From Clostridium sp. CAG:557 (GTDB taxonomy: Bacteria > Bacillota > Clostridia > Oscillospirales > Acutalibacteraceae), in NCBI GenBank assembly GCA_000435275.1, contig FR883869.1:45417-109416 (forward strand): 64,000 bases of DNA, in the 5' to 3' direction. The number at the start of each line of letters is the position of its first letter. Position 1 is the stretch's first letter. The position numbers and the translations under genes are program-made. The notes below the pieces were generated by a model, which had not been told where the DNA came from, ran no database searches, and was given only the letters and a program-made list of their open reading frames with translations. Positions 42,989-52,413 of this stretch are shown here, piece by piece.

Positions 42989-44246
42989 GTAACTTTTTCT
43001 TATTAATTATCTTGTTATTTTTATAATAAACTCTCTCTGCTTCAGTTTTTATTCCGTTAGTTTCATCAGTAATCCAAGAATTAACCTCTATTTTATCAAA
43101 CTTTTCACTCTTTGGTCCAAAAATTTGGCATATAAGTTCGTTGTCGTTAGTCATAATCGACCTTATATAAACCGGATAAAACAGGTCATTTCTAAACTTT
43201 AAGTCGATATTATTATAATCAATCGCAGCGTCTAACCCATACGGAACATACGACGATTTAAATCGATGATTTCTACGTTCAATAATAGTCATGTCCGCTC
43301 GAATTGCTGCACCATAAATAGTTGTGGCGGCCTGACAAACTCCCCCTCCATATGCCATTACTATTTCGCCATTTAATATTGCTGAACCTGGTAAAAATCC
43401 TCTGCTGGGATCGTTAGAATCACCTACAATTGCGTTAAAAGAAAAAGTTTCTCCAGGATTTAATGTCGTTCCGTTGACGGCCTTCATAGACAGCTTCATA
43501 TTTTGGTTACCATTTTCGCTGTTTGTTGACATCGTCTTAAATTCCCCAATTAATCGCGTTCTGTTTTTTGCATCTGTTATCGTAGTTGTATTTCTATACT
43601 CGTGTTTTTGTAAATAGATGTCCCCGCTTTTTCTCTTTAAAACAAAATCTTTTACCTGTTGCGTTACTTCCGCTCTGTCCAATTTGTAGCCATCCTTGCC
43701 GTTAGCATACACAAACATATTTTCATTGTCTGGGTTAAATTCTTTTACATGAGCCTCCAAATCTTTGTCATCAAATTCGTTCATTAAAGAATTCACGTTT
43801 CTTGTCAAATTTTCTTCATCCAACGTGGCTTCTACAATAAATTTATTTTCATCATTCTGAACTTTTAAAAGCTCAAAATACCGCGAAAACAAATTTGCAT
43901 CATTTCTTGCATAATTATAAGCCTCATTTACCGTTTTTTCTACATTATATTTATAAATAAAATTTGTTCCACTTATCGATGTACTTTTTTCATCACAAAA
44001 AACTGTTATGGTTATATTTTCTTGAGCTTTTTTTAGTTTATCATAAATTAAACTGGTGGCCTCATTTCTACTTTTTCCTTCCACATTAACGCCTTCAATT
44101 ATAATGCCCTTATAAAAATTTTCCGTGTTTAAATTAGTCTCTAATTTGTCTTTTAAAAAATTATAAGACAGAAAAACTGTTAAAGCAAAAAGTAATAAGA
44201 TTAACACCAGTTTTATTCCTAACTTTTTACTGACTTTAATAATCAA
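42963..44246 (-). CDS. VanW family protein (YoaR-like)
   Basis: 427 residues with an N-terminal membrane anchor (KLVLILLLFALTVFLSYNFL), two repeats of the putative peptidoglycan-binding kind (about 50-215: GIIIEGVNVEGKSRNEATSL, FVYANGKDGYKLDRAEVTQQ), then the VanW domain: FKTMSTNSENGNQNMKLSMK, LNPGETFSFNAIVG, FLPGSAILNGEIV, YGGGVCQAATTIYGAAIRAD and ERRNHRFKSSYVPYGLDAA. VanW accompanies some vancomycin-resistance clusters but is widespread in Clostridia with unknown wall-related function. The start is TTG at 44246, 7 nt after GGAGG. Confidence 0.88.
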   Translation of the reverse strand: MIIKVSKKLGIKLVLILLLFALTVFLSYNFLKDKLETNLNTENFYKGIIIEGVNVEGKSRNEATSLIYDKLKKAQENITITVFCDEKSTSISGTNFIYKYNVEKTVNEAYNYARNDANLFSRYFELLKVQNDENKFIVEATLDEENLTRNVNSLMNEFDDKDLEAHVKEFNPDNENMFVYANGKDGYKLDRAEVTQQVKDFVLKRKSGDIYLQKHEYRNTTTITDAKNRTRLIGEFKTMSTNSENGNQNMKLSMKAVNGTTLNPGETFSFNAIVGDSNDPSRGFLPGSAILNGEIVMAYGGGVCQAATTIYGAAIRADMTIIERRNHRFKSSYVPYGLDAAIDYNNIDLKFRNDLFYPVYIRSIMTNDNELICQIFGPKSEKFDKIEVNSWITDETNGIKTEAERVYYKNNKIINKKKLPPSIYKAK

Positions 44247-44366
44247 ATAAAACCCTCCGTAAATTCTTTTCAATTAAGAATACTATTAACTATGCTTAAT
44301 TATGATTATTTCAGTCTGCAGCTCATTTATAAAAAATATTTATAAATTATCATTTAAACTCTGCAA

Positions 44367-46628
44367 TTAAGTTAATTTATTAGAAGCGCTTTTATGCATA
44401 ATTTTAGTGAATGCTAAAAACAGCAAATATAGGATCGTTCCACCAGCTGTCACATACACTAAACTTGATGAAGCTACCGATATTCCATCCTTAATGTTTG
44501 CAGAAACCAGCATCGGCGCTACTGCTTCTCCGATTTTTGAAGCAAGCAAAAATAAAAACGTAACAGTTACTTTATCAATATCCGGCTGAATTATATATAT
44601 TTCTTCAAAAATGACATTCAACCCAAATCCATCCGCAATTCCTAATAAAATTATTGCGACAATTGCAACTGTTAAATTGTTAAACATTGCAAACAAACTT
44701 ATTGACGCAATGATAAATGCTATATACAAAAATGTAGAATTTTGCACACCAAGCCAGCGAATTGTTAATTTGCTGCTAGCACTCGCTGTATAAGCACTAA
44801 GCATAAAATTTAACATCATTAAGCCGGATATAAGTGACTGTGAAAGTGATATTTCATTACCATACAAAGGCACACAATAAGAAACAAAAATGCTTGCCAT
44901 GTATATTGGAATTATTATCAATAATATATATGCGATGATTTTAATTGACTTAAAAACACTTATTAAGTTAGAAATAGAAAAATTGCTTTCTGTTTTATTC
45001 TTTTTTAGGTTAGTAAGTCCAATCAATAAAGTACTTGCCAAAACCAACACAGCTTCCAAAATGAAAACAAATGAATATGATAATCGTTCTGATATAAGAC
45101 CTCCAATTACAATGCCACAGCTGTATCCAGCTATTTTCCCGGCCGCAATTGTAGATAAAAGTTTAACTCGTAAATCTGCATTTTTTTCAAATATTGCGCA
45201 CAATTTTGTAGATGAAATCAACGCAGCCATGCCAAAGCCAAGCACTCCCCTAGCAAATGAAAATTTAAATAAATCATCACAAAACCCAGATGATATTGAA
45301 CCTATTGCTGCAAATACTATACCAAATATTATTAATTTTTTCACACCAAACTTATCAACAGCAAATAAACAAATCAACAAGCCAATTATTGTTGCAATAG
45401 CACTTAATGTTGTCGGCAAGCTTACAAAGAAATTTGACACATTGCCAAGTTTATTAAATAACTGATAAGACACAATCGACACAAAGCTGGAATCTAAACC
45501 TAAAGCTAGAAACAGCGCAAAATAAAATATTCTCAAACCACTTTGGTTTAACTCTTTTTCACTTGTCTCTTTTTCCAATTTATTTTTATCTTTTATATGA
45601 CTTATAAATAAACTAAGTTCGATTGCGATCAAAATTGTTATAACTATTAAAATTAACGCTTCAATTAATAAATTTATTATATTTTTATTTACAAGATCTT
45701 GGTTTATTTTGTATTCGACATTTATATAATAGTCTTGATCCAAAATTTGAATTTTATTTGATTTAATATTATTTTTTGTCGAATAATTCTTTTTTTGCAA
45801 ATTACTTATCGAAATTTTAACTACTTCTGATATATCTTTACAAATGTTTTGAAGATACTCTTCTACACCAGTCAATTCATCATATGGAACGCCTTGTTTT
45901 ACTATATATTCGATATCTTTATCTATAACATTCGAAACAATATTTGCCATTTTGTCTAAAGAGTTTTGGTACTCGTTTGTATAATTAGAAAGTATATACC
46001 CACCAAGAGCTATTTGCGTAAATACAATTGAGGTAATTAACAAATTTTTAAAAGACTTAATCGTCATTCCACCAGTAATACTATTTTTTGAAATAATCTT
46101 ATACACAGCAAATGATATCAGCAAAATAATTATCAAAACAAGTGCACTGACTAATAAAATCGATTTAATATAATCAAAAGTCAGCTTATTTACATAATCT
46201 GGTGATAATAATAAAACTATCTTATATTCATTGTTAATAGGCATTATGCAAAATATTCCAAAATTGTTGCTCACATATTTATCTGCAGAAATGTCCACTG
46301 GAACTTTTACATCATTTTTGCCTACAGAAGATATGATTTCGTTTTTAGAATTCAACACATTTACACTTAATATATCGTCAGATATACTTTGTGTTTCTCT
46401 TAATAAATCTTCTAAGCCATAAAACTTTTCTATAGTCTTACCAAAACTCATAGAATAATTTATTCTTTGAATCGCTCCCGTTGTCGCTGTTGAATTCGCA
46501 TTTGTATATACTTCTGTAATCATGTTTGTATATGACATTACATTTAATAATGACGACAAAAATACTAATGGAATTGAGACTAGAAGAAAAATTATTATAA
46601 ATCTAGAAAAAGATAACTTGTTTTTCAT
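44367..46628 (-). CDS. double extracytoplasmic sensor fused to an MFS transporter
   Basis: 753 residues in three parts. First, helix 10-30, an outside domain of about 115 residues (YTNANSTATTGAIQRINYSM, IFCIMPINNEYKIVLLLSPD) and helix 150-178. Second, helix 190-212, another outside domain of about 105 residues, and helix 320-348. Both look like Cache-type sensory modules as in histidine kinases and chemoreceptors. Third, a complete 12-helix major facilitator transporter (about 368-745; RGVLGFGMAALISSTKL, GIADGFGLNVIF). No kinase or methyl-accepting domain. It lies 11 nt after an ABC-type binding protein gene. Fusion is seen directly; ligand and direction of transport unknown. Confidence 0.75.
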   Translation of the reverse strand: MKNKLSFSRFIIIFLLVSIPLVFLSSLLNVMSYTNMITEVYTNANSTATTGAIQRINYSMSFGKTIEKFYGLEDLLRETQSISDDILSVNVLNSKNEIISSVGKNDVKVPVDISADKYVSNNFGIFCIMPINNEYKIVLLLSPDYVNKLTFDYIKSILLVSALVLIIILLISFAVYKIISKNSITGGMTIKSFKNLLITSIVFTQIALGGYILSNYTNEYQNSLDKMANIVSNVIDKDIEYIVKQGVPYDELTGVEEYLQNICKDISEVVKISISNLQKKNYSTKNNIKSNKIQILDQDYYINVEYKINQDLVNKNIINLLIEALILIVITILIAIELSLFISHIKDKNKLEKETSEKELNQSGLRIFYFALFLALGLDSSFVSIVSYQLFNKLGNVSNFFVSLPTTLSAIATIIGLLICLFAVDKFGVKKLIIFGIVFAAIGSISSGFCDDLFKFSFARGVLGFGMAALISSTKLCAIFEKNADLRVKLLSTIAAGKIAGYSCGIVIGGLISERLSYSFVFILEAVLVLASTLLIGLTNLKKNKTESNFSISNLISVFKSIKIIAYILLIIIPIYMASIFVSYCVPLYGNEISLSQSLISGLMMLNFMLSAYTASASSKLTIRWLGVQNSTFLYIAFIIASISLFAMFNNLTVAIVAIILLGIADGFGLNVIFEEIYIIQPDIDKVTVTFLFLLASKIGEAVAPMLVSANIKDGISVASSSLVYVTAGGTILYLLFLAFTKIMHKSASNKLT

Positions 46629-46639
46629 ATTATTGTCTC

Positions 46640-47758
46640 CTAATCAATTTTTTCGCTGGTATATATTGAATCAATAATCAGCATGGTTGACATTGGAATT
46701 TTCAATTTTATACGTTTTGCTATATCATAATTCAATGCCATTTTTGGCGTATCATCATTTACTTGCTCAAGTTCATTAAATGGCGTACCTTCCAAATAAG
46801 ATTTTATTTGAGATGCCGCAAAGTAGCCTTGCTCCATACCATCATTTATAACGAACCCAATTAATGCTCCATATTCCACTTGTTGCTCACTGGTTTGCGC
46901 GATGGTAAATATATTATTGGGATAGATATTTTCGTCTAATAAGTCCATCAATTTTTCATTCTCAATTGTAGCCGTAGTTATATACAAACTATCAATTCCC
47001 TCATTCGCAAGTTCTTTATATGCTTGTTTTAGGTCTTTGTAATATCTGTCGTAATCATTTTCATTTTGTGCTTCAATAACATGTTTCTCTACAACTTCAA
47101 AATTTAACTCATCAGAAAGCTTTCTTAACTTGTCTATCGCAGAGTAAGAAAATGTTTCCGGGGTGTCTTGATAAACAACACCAATTTTTTTGAATTTAAA
47201 AAGATTGTGCCCCGCACGTATTTGACGTTCATAACGAGTTCTGTCTATGTGTGCAAATGAGTTGTCTGTATACCGTTCTGTTTCATTTTTTACTATGCCA
47301 CCAGAAATCGGGTCAGCGCAGGCAAACACCATAAATTTATTTTTAGTTTCGTTTGCCAGAAAATATTTTCCTGCAACAGTTCCCATGGTTATAATGAGAT
47401 CTATATCATCTCTATTAACCATTTTAATATAATCAGACTCATTCATATTTTTCATATTAAAGTACATATCTTCTACAAATTCAATCTTATCAGAAGTATA
47501 ATTATTACAAATGCTGTTCCAAATTTTCTTTGTATCTACTTCACTTAAATCCACTTTATAATTACTTTCAACTATCCCTAATTTTTGAAAGCCCGCAAAT
47601 ATTCCTGATAATTGTCGTGAATAGTTATCAAAAGTTTCACTTTCTACATAGCCTATTCTTAATTTTGTCAACTCATTTTCTGAGTAAGTTGTGCAATCAT
47701 TAATCAATAAACTGCTAAATAAAAATGTCAACAACATAAAACAAAAAAACTTTTTCAT
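46640..47758 (-). CDS. ABC-type substrate-binding protein (TrpX/DUF534 family)
   Basis: 372 residues with an N-terminal signal (KKFFCFMLLTFLFSSLLIND); a CTT follows but the lipobox is weak. The two-lobe fold shows: TKLRIGYVESETFDNYSRQL, DLIITMGTVAGKYFL, FMVFACADPISGGIV, KKIGVVYQDTPETFSYSA, DSLYITTATIENEKLMDLL and ALNYDIAKRIKLKIPMSTM. This is the ABC_sub_bind family (tryptophan/amino-acid-type). The usual permease and ATPase genes do not follow; the sensor-MFS fusion does. It likely delivers its ligand to that protein. Confidence 0.85.
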   Translation of the reverse strand: MKKFFCFMLLTFLFSSLLINDCTTYSENELTKLRIGYVESETFDNYSRQLSGIFAGFQKLGIVESNYKVDLSEVDTKKIWNSICNNYTSDKIEFVEDMYFNMKNMNESDYIKMVNRDDIDLIITMGTVAGKYFLANETKNKFMVFACADPISGGIVKNETERYTDNSFAHIDRTRYERQIRAGHNLFKFKKIGVVYQDTPETFSYSAIDKLRKLSDELNFEVVEKHVIEAQNENDYDRYYKDLKQAYKELANEGIDSLYITTATIENEKLMDLLDENIYPNNIFTIAQTSEQQVEYGALIGFVINDGMEQGYFAASQIKSYLEGTPFNELEQVNDDTPKMALNYDIAKRIKLKIPMSTMLIIDSIYTSEKID

Positions 47759-47785
47759 CTTGCCAAGTTACCTCCGACTTGATAT

Positions 47786-47814
47786 ATTATAGCAAATATA
47801 AATTAAAATTACAA
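47786..47814 (-). promoter_or_regulatory. sigma-A promoter of the binding protein / sensor-MFS pair
   Basis: On the minus strand TTGTAA and a consensus TATAAT are separated by 17 nt; the start codon is about 28 nt downstream behind GGAGG. Confidence 0.75.
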
Positions 47815-47859
47815 CGACATCATTTTTACATTGTACATTATTTACAAATAAATTGAGCG

Positions 47860-47884
47860 TTAATGTGTGATATTTTCACATTAA
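47860..47884. promoter_or_regulatory. inverted repeat TTAATGTG-N9-CACATTAA
   Basis: An 8-bp perfect inverted repeat between the sortase stop and the binding-protein promoter (46 nt upstream of its -35 box). It may be an operator or a weak sortase terminator; no strong T-run follows on the minus strand. Confidence 0.35.
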
Positions 47885-47934
47885 TAAAAAAGAAAAACTT
47901 ATGTTTCTTATCTTTGTAATTCTTAAATTACATT

Positions 47935-48759
47935 TTAACTCATATTCGTTTTAAGTTTCTTTGCTACAACTACAAAGCGGCCATTTTTTACTGAATTTTC
48001 ACATGTAGAAAGTGTTATAAATTCATCACCAAATTCTGCTTGAGTGTTTATTTCGTATAGCGATAAATTTTTTATATTTTCATAAAAATAATTGAACTCT
48101 TCCTGATTTTTTGCGTTATAAAACCGATAATATTTAAAAATATTGTCACTTACATTGTAAACTTTAGAAATAAAAACTGAAACTATTTCGTAAATTTGAT
48201 TTTCATATAATGTATCAAATAAAATTTGTTTATGTGAGTCATAAAAATCTTCTGATTTGTACTTTATTAGAGCACCAAACATAGAACCATTATTCATATT
48301 GTGACCATGAAATATTAAGTTTGTATCTCGAGGTTCTAAGTGACAATGTTTGTCGATGAATATACTACCATTTATGTCTTTGTTCTTGTAAAAATCTTTG
48401 TATAAATAAAATTCTCCGTCATCTGGCGTGTACATAACAGGATAATCTATAACAGTTCCTTCTATTTTTATCCAACCCACTACGTCGTTATTTTTTTCAT
48501 AAATCGACTGCATATTCGGCAGCATCGTTTTCAAATTTTGCTCACAGACAACTGACTCTGCAGCTGAAAGTGTTGCATCTTTTTTACTTTCTTTACCTTT
48601 TTCACTTTGTGTTAATTTTAATAGGACTTCTCTTTGTGGAACTTTAGGTACGCTATATGCTAAAAATATTGAATTTGCGGATGAAAATATCATAACTACT
48701 CCTGCCATTATGAGCGCCATTTTTAAAAAGCTTTTTTCATCTACCTCTTTTTTCTTCAT
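47935..48759 (-). CDS. srtB: class B sortase
   Basis: Membrane transpeptidase that joins LPXTG-like surface proteins to the cell wall. 274 residues: N-terminal helix (LKMALIMAGVVMIFSSANSI), NNDVVGWIKIEGTVIDYPVM, catalytic His in NLIFHGHNMNNGSMFG, catalytic Cys in ITLSTCENS and Arg in GRFVVVAKKL. The long insertion between His and Cys and the Tyr-Pro-Val segment are class B features. The LPKTG protein gene ends 84 nt upstream on the same strand and is the obvious substrate. Confidence 0.93.
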   Translation of the reverse strand: MKKKEVDEKSFLKMALIMAGVVMIFSSANSIFLAYSVPKVPQREVLLKLTQSEKGKESKKDATLSAAESVVCEQNLKTMLPNMQSIYEKNNDVVGWIKIEGTVIDYPVMYTPDDGEFYLYKDFYKNKDINGSIFIDKHCHLEPRDTNLIFHGHNMNNGSMFGALIKYKSEDFYDSHKQILFDTLYENQIYEIVSVFISKVYNVSDNIFKYYRFYNAKNQEEFNYFYENIKNLSLYEINTQAEFGDEFITLSTCENSVKNGRFVVVAKKLKTNMS

Positions 48760-48842
48760 AATTTATCAAATCCTTAAATTTTTTTCTTATATAGCAATGA
48801 GTACAGAATTAATTTATCCTGTACTCATAACAAAATTACGAA

Positions 48843-50450
48843 TTATTTGCAAAAAATTTTTTTCTTAGTCGCTACAATAATCGTGAACAAACCTGCTGTC
48901 AATAACAAAACATATGGCATTACAGAAGTTTCGTCACCAGTTTTAGGGAGTTGGTCTTTTTGATTTTGTTCAGCATTATTCACAGGTGTTGTATCTACAA
49001 CATTCAGCATAAAGTCCGCTGTAGTTCCGTTTGCAAATTTAAATGTTAAAACATGCTCACCAACTGGTAAAGTTTCTAAATATTCTCTTACCTGAAACGT
49101 TACTGAAACTGGGTCTGCTCCGTTGTAGTTTAAAACATAATCTCTACCTACTTGTAATGCGGTATCACCTGCAGTAATTTCACTTAGGGTATTTCCATTT
49201 AATCCCAATCCTACAGTTATTTCCGTGTGCTCTTTAGCCGCTGTATACTTGTCAAATGTTGATGAAACCGGGTCTAAAGTTGTTTCGTTATAAAGTTTTA
49301 CATAATCTTGGCCACCGGCCGTTAACGCTGATACTATTTCGCTTCCTTTAGTCTGAGTCAATTTTGTTGCCGCATTCGCTGTTTGTCCCGCCAGGGCCGT
49401 CCACGCAACAGTTTCATCTAACGTTAAATTTGCAGTTCTAATTGCATTTGTATTCCCAAGCGCTTCTATTACGCTGCCTTTGTTTATTGTGATGTTTTTG
49501 CCTGCCGCATTAGATATTCCATATGGCGAATGCCCTGCTGCACCTAGTGCTTTTACATTTGCACTATTTATAGTTATTGTTTCTGCACTGTAAAGCGGAA
49601 TTCCTGTTGAACTTGCATTGGTAATTGTTGCGTCAATAGAACCACCATTTAATGTGACTGCTCCGGTTATATCTGTACCGTTACCTGTTGCGCCTGCATT
49701 TTTTGTTACAACCGAACCCGCTGTCATATCTAATGTTCCCGTACCTTTTATCGACGCATTAGTTGTATTTTGAGTTACATCTAATGTTCCGCCATTTATT
49801 GTAGTATTATCGCCAACTTTAACTGCATCTGTTGCACCGGTTTGAGTTACAACCACATGGCCGTTTGTTAAAACCAAATCCGCTACAGAGTCTATTGCAG
49901 CAGCTACTGCGGCTTGTTTTAAAGTTATGCCCGAATTCGAAGCAAATTCTATATTGCCACCAGTAGCTGTAGAAATTGCGCTGCCTGCCGTATTTTGACT
50001 AATTGTTAATGTTCCGTCACCGGTAAATTTTATATTATTGCTTGTCGCTGCAATCGTTGCTTTTGTGGAAGTAATAGAGTTCGTACCTACCAAAACTATT
50101 TCTAAATCACCATCTCCAGCTGCAGCTGTCAATAGCCCGTTATCAGTTGATAAATCAACTCCATTTAAAGTCAAAACGCCTGTTCCACCTGCTGTTGAAT
50201 AAGAAATCGTTCCTCTACCAGCTCCAACTGCACCTGTACTATCTTTATAACCACCCATAGTTGCATAATCTCGGCTTTGTCCATTTGTAATCGCGGTCAA
50301 CGCTCCATCTGCAGCATCTGGCAAAACACTAACTGTCGTTGGTACAGCTGAATGCGCTATATGGTTCGGACACATTGTTACGAATAAAAATGCTAATGGT
50401 AGAATTCCTATACTTACTTTTTTCAATAATTTTGACTCAATCAATTTCAT
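48843..50450 (-). CDS. LPXTG-anchored surface protein with beta-helix and X2-like domain
   Basis: 535 residues. Signal peptide (LLKKVSIGILPLAFLFVTMC...AHSA), then about 330 residues of short Thr/Asn/Gly repeats (TNGHVVVTQTGATDAVKV, TINGGTLDVTQNTTNAS, AVTLNGGSIDATITNAS) of the parallel beta-helix kind. Next comes an X2-like module (TLSEITAGDTALQVGRDYVL, YLETLPVGEHVLTFKF), then the sorting signal LPKTG, a hydrophobic helix and a basic tail (KKKIFCK). Composition (Ala/Thr/Gly) and codon GC are higher than in neighbouring genes. Probably an adhesin or matrix protein, attached by the adjacent sortase. Confidence 0.85.
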   Translation of the reverse strand: MKLIESKLLKKVSIGILPLAFLFVTMCPNHIAHSAVPTTVSVLPDAADGALTAITNGQSRDYATMGGYKDSTGAVGAGRGTISYSTAGGTGVLTLNGVDLSTDNGLLTAAAGDGDLEIVLVGTNSITSTKATIAATSNNIKFTGDGTLTISQNTAGSAISTATGGNIEFASNSGITLKQAAVAAAIDSVADLVLTNGHVVVTQTGATDAVKVGDNTTINGGTLDVTQNTTNASIKGTGTLDMTAGSVVTKNAGATGNGTDITGAVTLNGGSIDATITNASSTGIPLYSAETITINSANVKALGAAGHSPYGISNAAGKNITINKGSVIEALGNTNAIRTANLTLDETVAWTALAGQTANAATKLTQTKGSEIVSALTAGGQDYVKLYNETTLDPVSSTFDKYTAAKEHTEITVGLGLNGNTLSEITAGDTALQVGRDYVLNYNGADPVSVTFQVREYLETLPVGEHVLTFKFANGTTADFMLNVVDTTPVNNAEQNQKDQLPKTGDETSVMPYVLLLTAGLFTIIVATKKKIFCK

Positions 50451-50681
50451 ACATATTCTCCTTTATAAAATAATTTTTTAATGTCTTAAATCTAATATTA
50501 AAACTATAACGGATTTTTATATTACTTTGCCGTCACCTCCCAAGTTATTCTTAAACATTTAATATATTTAAACTCTTTTTAAATAGAAATTTACTAAATA
50601 AATTTTTATTTACTTATATTTTTAACTATAAATAACTTTCTAATCATGTAATTATTTGTAAATTAAAAACTCAAAAAAGTT

Positions 50682-50725
50682 AGGGCGCGCGCACGATACC
50701 ATCTCCATATCGTGCACTGCGCCCT
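50682..50725 (-). terminator. terminator of the CDP-sugar operon
   Basis: AGGGCGC (50682-50688) pairs with GCGCCCT (50719-50725), and GCACGATA (50691-50698) with TATCGTGC (50708-50715). A T6 run follows on the minus strand. It separates the sugar operon from the LPXTG gene. The rest of the gap 50451-50748 shows nothing I can name. Confidence 0.85.
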
Positions 50726-50748
50726 TCTTTTAATTTAAAAACAAAGTT

Positions 50749-51684
50749 TTAATCATCAAAATTAATACGTTTTTCTTCGATAACCAGTGGCCGTTTCATC
50801 ACGCGTGTATTGATACTCATTACGTACTCGCCGATAAGGCCTATAAAAAAAAGCTGAATCGAGCCAAATAAAAAAACACCAATCAAAATTGGAGCCATTC
50901 CGGCTGAAAAATTATTCCAATTAAGCAGTTTTAAAACAAGATATACAAACGCTGTTATAAGGCTAAAAAATGAAAAAATAAATCCAATAATCGTCGCCAT
51001 TCTTAGCCCGATTTTCGTATAAGAAGTAAAACTTAGCATTGCTGCATCATAAAGTTTATACCAATTATTGCTCGTTTTTCCCGCACGCCTTTGCGCCTGC
51101 TCATACGGAACATCTTTCCTTTTTGAGCCAAGTTCTGCCACAATTCCACGCAAAAATGGAGTTGGATCATCGAGCGTTTTTAAAGTTTCGATAAAAGATC
51201 TATCGTAAAGTCCAAAACCTGTAAAATGCTCAATTTGTTCAACATCACTCATTTTTTTTATGGCAGAATAATAACATGAACGCAAAAAATACATTAATTT
51301 ATTTTCACGGCTCGAAGTCTTTATTGCACATACTATTTTATACCCGGTTTCCCATTCTCTTACAAGCTTTGGAATCATCTCAACAGGGTCTTGAAAATCC
51401 GCACACATACTAATTGTACAGTCACCTGTCGTTTGCAAAAGTCCGTAATAAGGTGAATTAAATTGCCCAAAATTTTTGGCATTAAAAATCGCTTTTATTC
51501 TTTTGTTTTGAGCACATAGACTCGCTAAAATCTCCCTGGTTTTATCAGTAGAGCAGTTATCAATAAACAAAAGCTCCCAATCATAGTCCTTTAAACTTTC
51601 TAGCTGTTCTATTATTGCCTTACTTAGTGGTACAACATTTTCTTCTTCATTAAAGCACGGCACTAAAACGCTAATTCTTTTCAT
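50749..51684 (-). CDS. GtrB/DPM1-like polyprenyl-phosphate glycosyltransferase
   Basis: 311 residues: GT-A domain with ISVLVPCFNEEENVVPLSKA, LFIDNCSTDKTREIL, FNAKNFGQFNSPYYGL and the metal-binding CADFQDPVEMIPKLV, then two C-terminal membrane helices (about 232-258 and 268-290). This is the layout of GtrB and bacterial dolichol-phosphate mannosyltransferase-like enzymes, which load a sugar from a nucleotide onto undecaprenyl phosphate on the inner face. A GtrA-type protein sits in the same operon. Last gene of that operon. Confidence 0.9.
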   Translation of the reverse strand: MKRISVLVPCFNEEENVVPLSKAIIEQLESLKDYDWELLFIDNCSTDKTREILASLCAQNKRIKAIFNAKNFGQFNSPYYGLLQTTGDCTISMCADFQDPVEMIPKLVREWETGYKIVCAIKTSSRENKLMYFLRSCYYSAIKKMSDVEQIEHFTGFGLYDRSFIETLKTLDDPTPFLRGIVAELGSKRKDVPYEQAQRRAGKTSNNWYKLYDAAMLSFTSYTKIGLRMATIIGFIFSFFSLITAFVYLVLKLLNWNNFSAGMAPILIGVFLFGSIQLFFIGLIGEYVMSINTRVMKRPLVIEEKRINFDD

Positions 51685-51757
51685 TTTTTTCAGTCCTTAA
51701 AAAATTTAAGTGCTCCAAATAAAATTTCATTTTTGGACCACCTTTGCTTAAAAATAA

Positions 51758-52411
51758 TCATAAAAACGTCAATATATCTTCAGGAATATTCGCCACAAAG
51801 CGCACATTATTTTCTGCCAACAAAGCACTTATATCTGCTTTAAGCCAATTTACAAAAATGCAATCTATCCCTGCATTCTGCGCCGTCTTAATGTCTGTCA
51901 AGCTGTCTCCTACATAAATCGTCTCTTCTGGCAAAACATTATTAATCTTCATCAGTTCATTAACCGCATACGGATCCGGCTTTGACGGTCTTTCATCAAC
52001 ATAGCCAAAAATCCCAGAAAATTCAATGTCAGAGAACATGTTTTCACAAAGTTTTTCTGCTAAAACTTGCGATTTATTTGTATTTATCGCAATTGAAATG
52101 TCATTTTTTTCATTTAACTTTTTTAAAACGTCCAAAACTCCGTCAAAAGGCTTCGTGTTTGGTTTTGGGTCAAGTGAATATACTTCTCTGTACTTATTTT
52201 TTAATTTAGAAATAATTTCCTCTGTTCTATCCTGCTCTTCCAGCAGTTTTGAAAAAATTACCTCTAAATTTCCTCCAACCAAGCAATTATATTGCTCCAA
52301 AGGATAAGTTTTAAAACCAAATTGCTCTAAAACTTTGTTAAAGCAGCGCCCCGCATCCATTAAAGTGTCTATTAGCGTCCCATCTAAATCAAAAATAACA
52401 AGTTTTTTCAT
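51758..52411 (-). CDS. HAD-superfamily phosphatase
   Basis: 217 residues, phosphoglycolate phosphatase-like. Motif I FDLDGTLIDT (nucleophile Asp), motif II INTNKSQVL, motif III/IV SKPDPYAVNEL with YVGDSLTDIKTAQNAG, and a helical cap in between (YNCLVGGNLEVIFSKLL). Would remove phosphate from a small molecule, here perhaps a sugar-phosphate or a product of the aldolase next to it. Its start lies 2 nt after the aldolase stop, so the two are co-translated. Confidence 0.88.
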   Translation of the reverse strand: MKKLVIFDLDGTLIDTLMDAGRCFNKVLEQFGFKTYPLEQYNCLVGGNLEVIFSKLLEEQDRTEEIISKLKNKYREVYSLDPKPNTKPFDGVLDVLKKLNEKNDISIAINTNKSQVLAEKLCENMFSDIEFSGIFGYVDERPSKPDPYAVNELMKINNVLPEETIYVGDSLTDIKTAQNAGIDCIFVNWLKADISALLAENNVRFVANIPEDILTFL

Positions 52412-52413
52412 AA

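Noticed and set aside
44890..45465. 191-codon open frame on the + strand
   Set aside because: Antisense to the middle of the sensor-MFS fusion, which has clear membrane helices and family motifs; no ribosome site.
47886..47911. AAGAAA...TTTCTT stem after the sortase gene
   Set aside because: Short A/T-only stem without G-C pairs at its base; not a credible terminator.
50520..50560. GGAGGTGACGGCAAAG on the minus strand upstream of the LPXTG gene, resembling part of a cyclic di-GMP-I riboswitch
   Set aside because: The flanking paired helices and the tetraloop/receptor parts of that riboswitch are missing; only a short segment matches.
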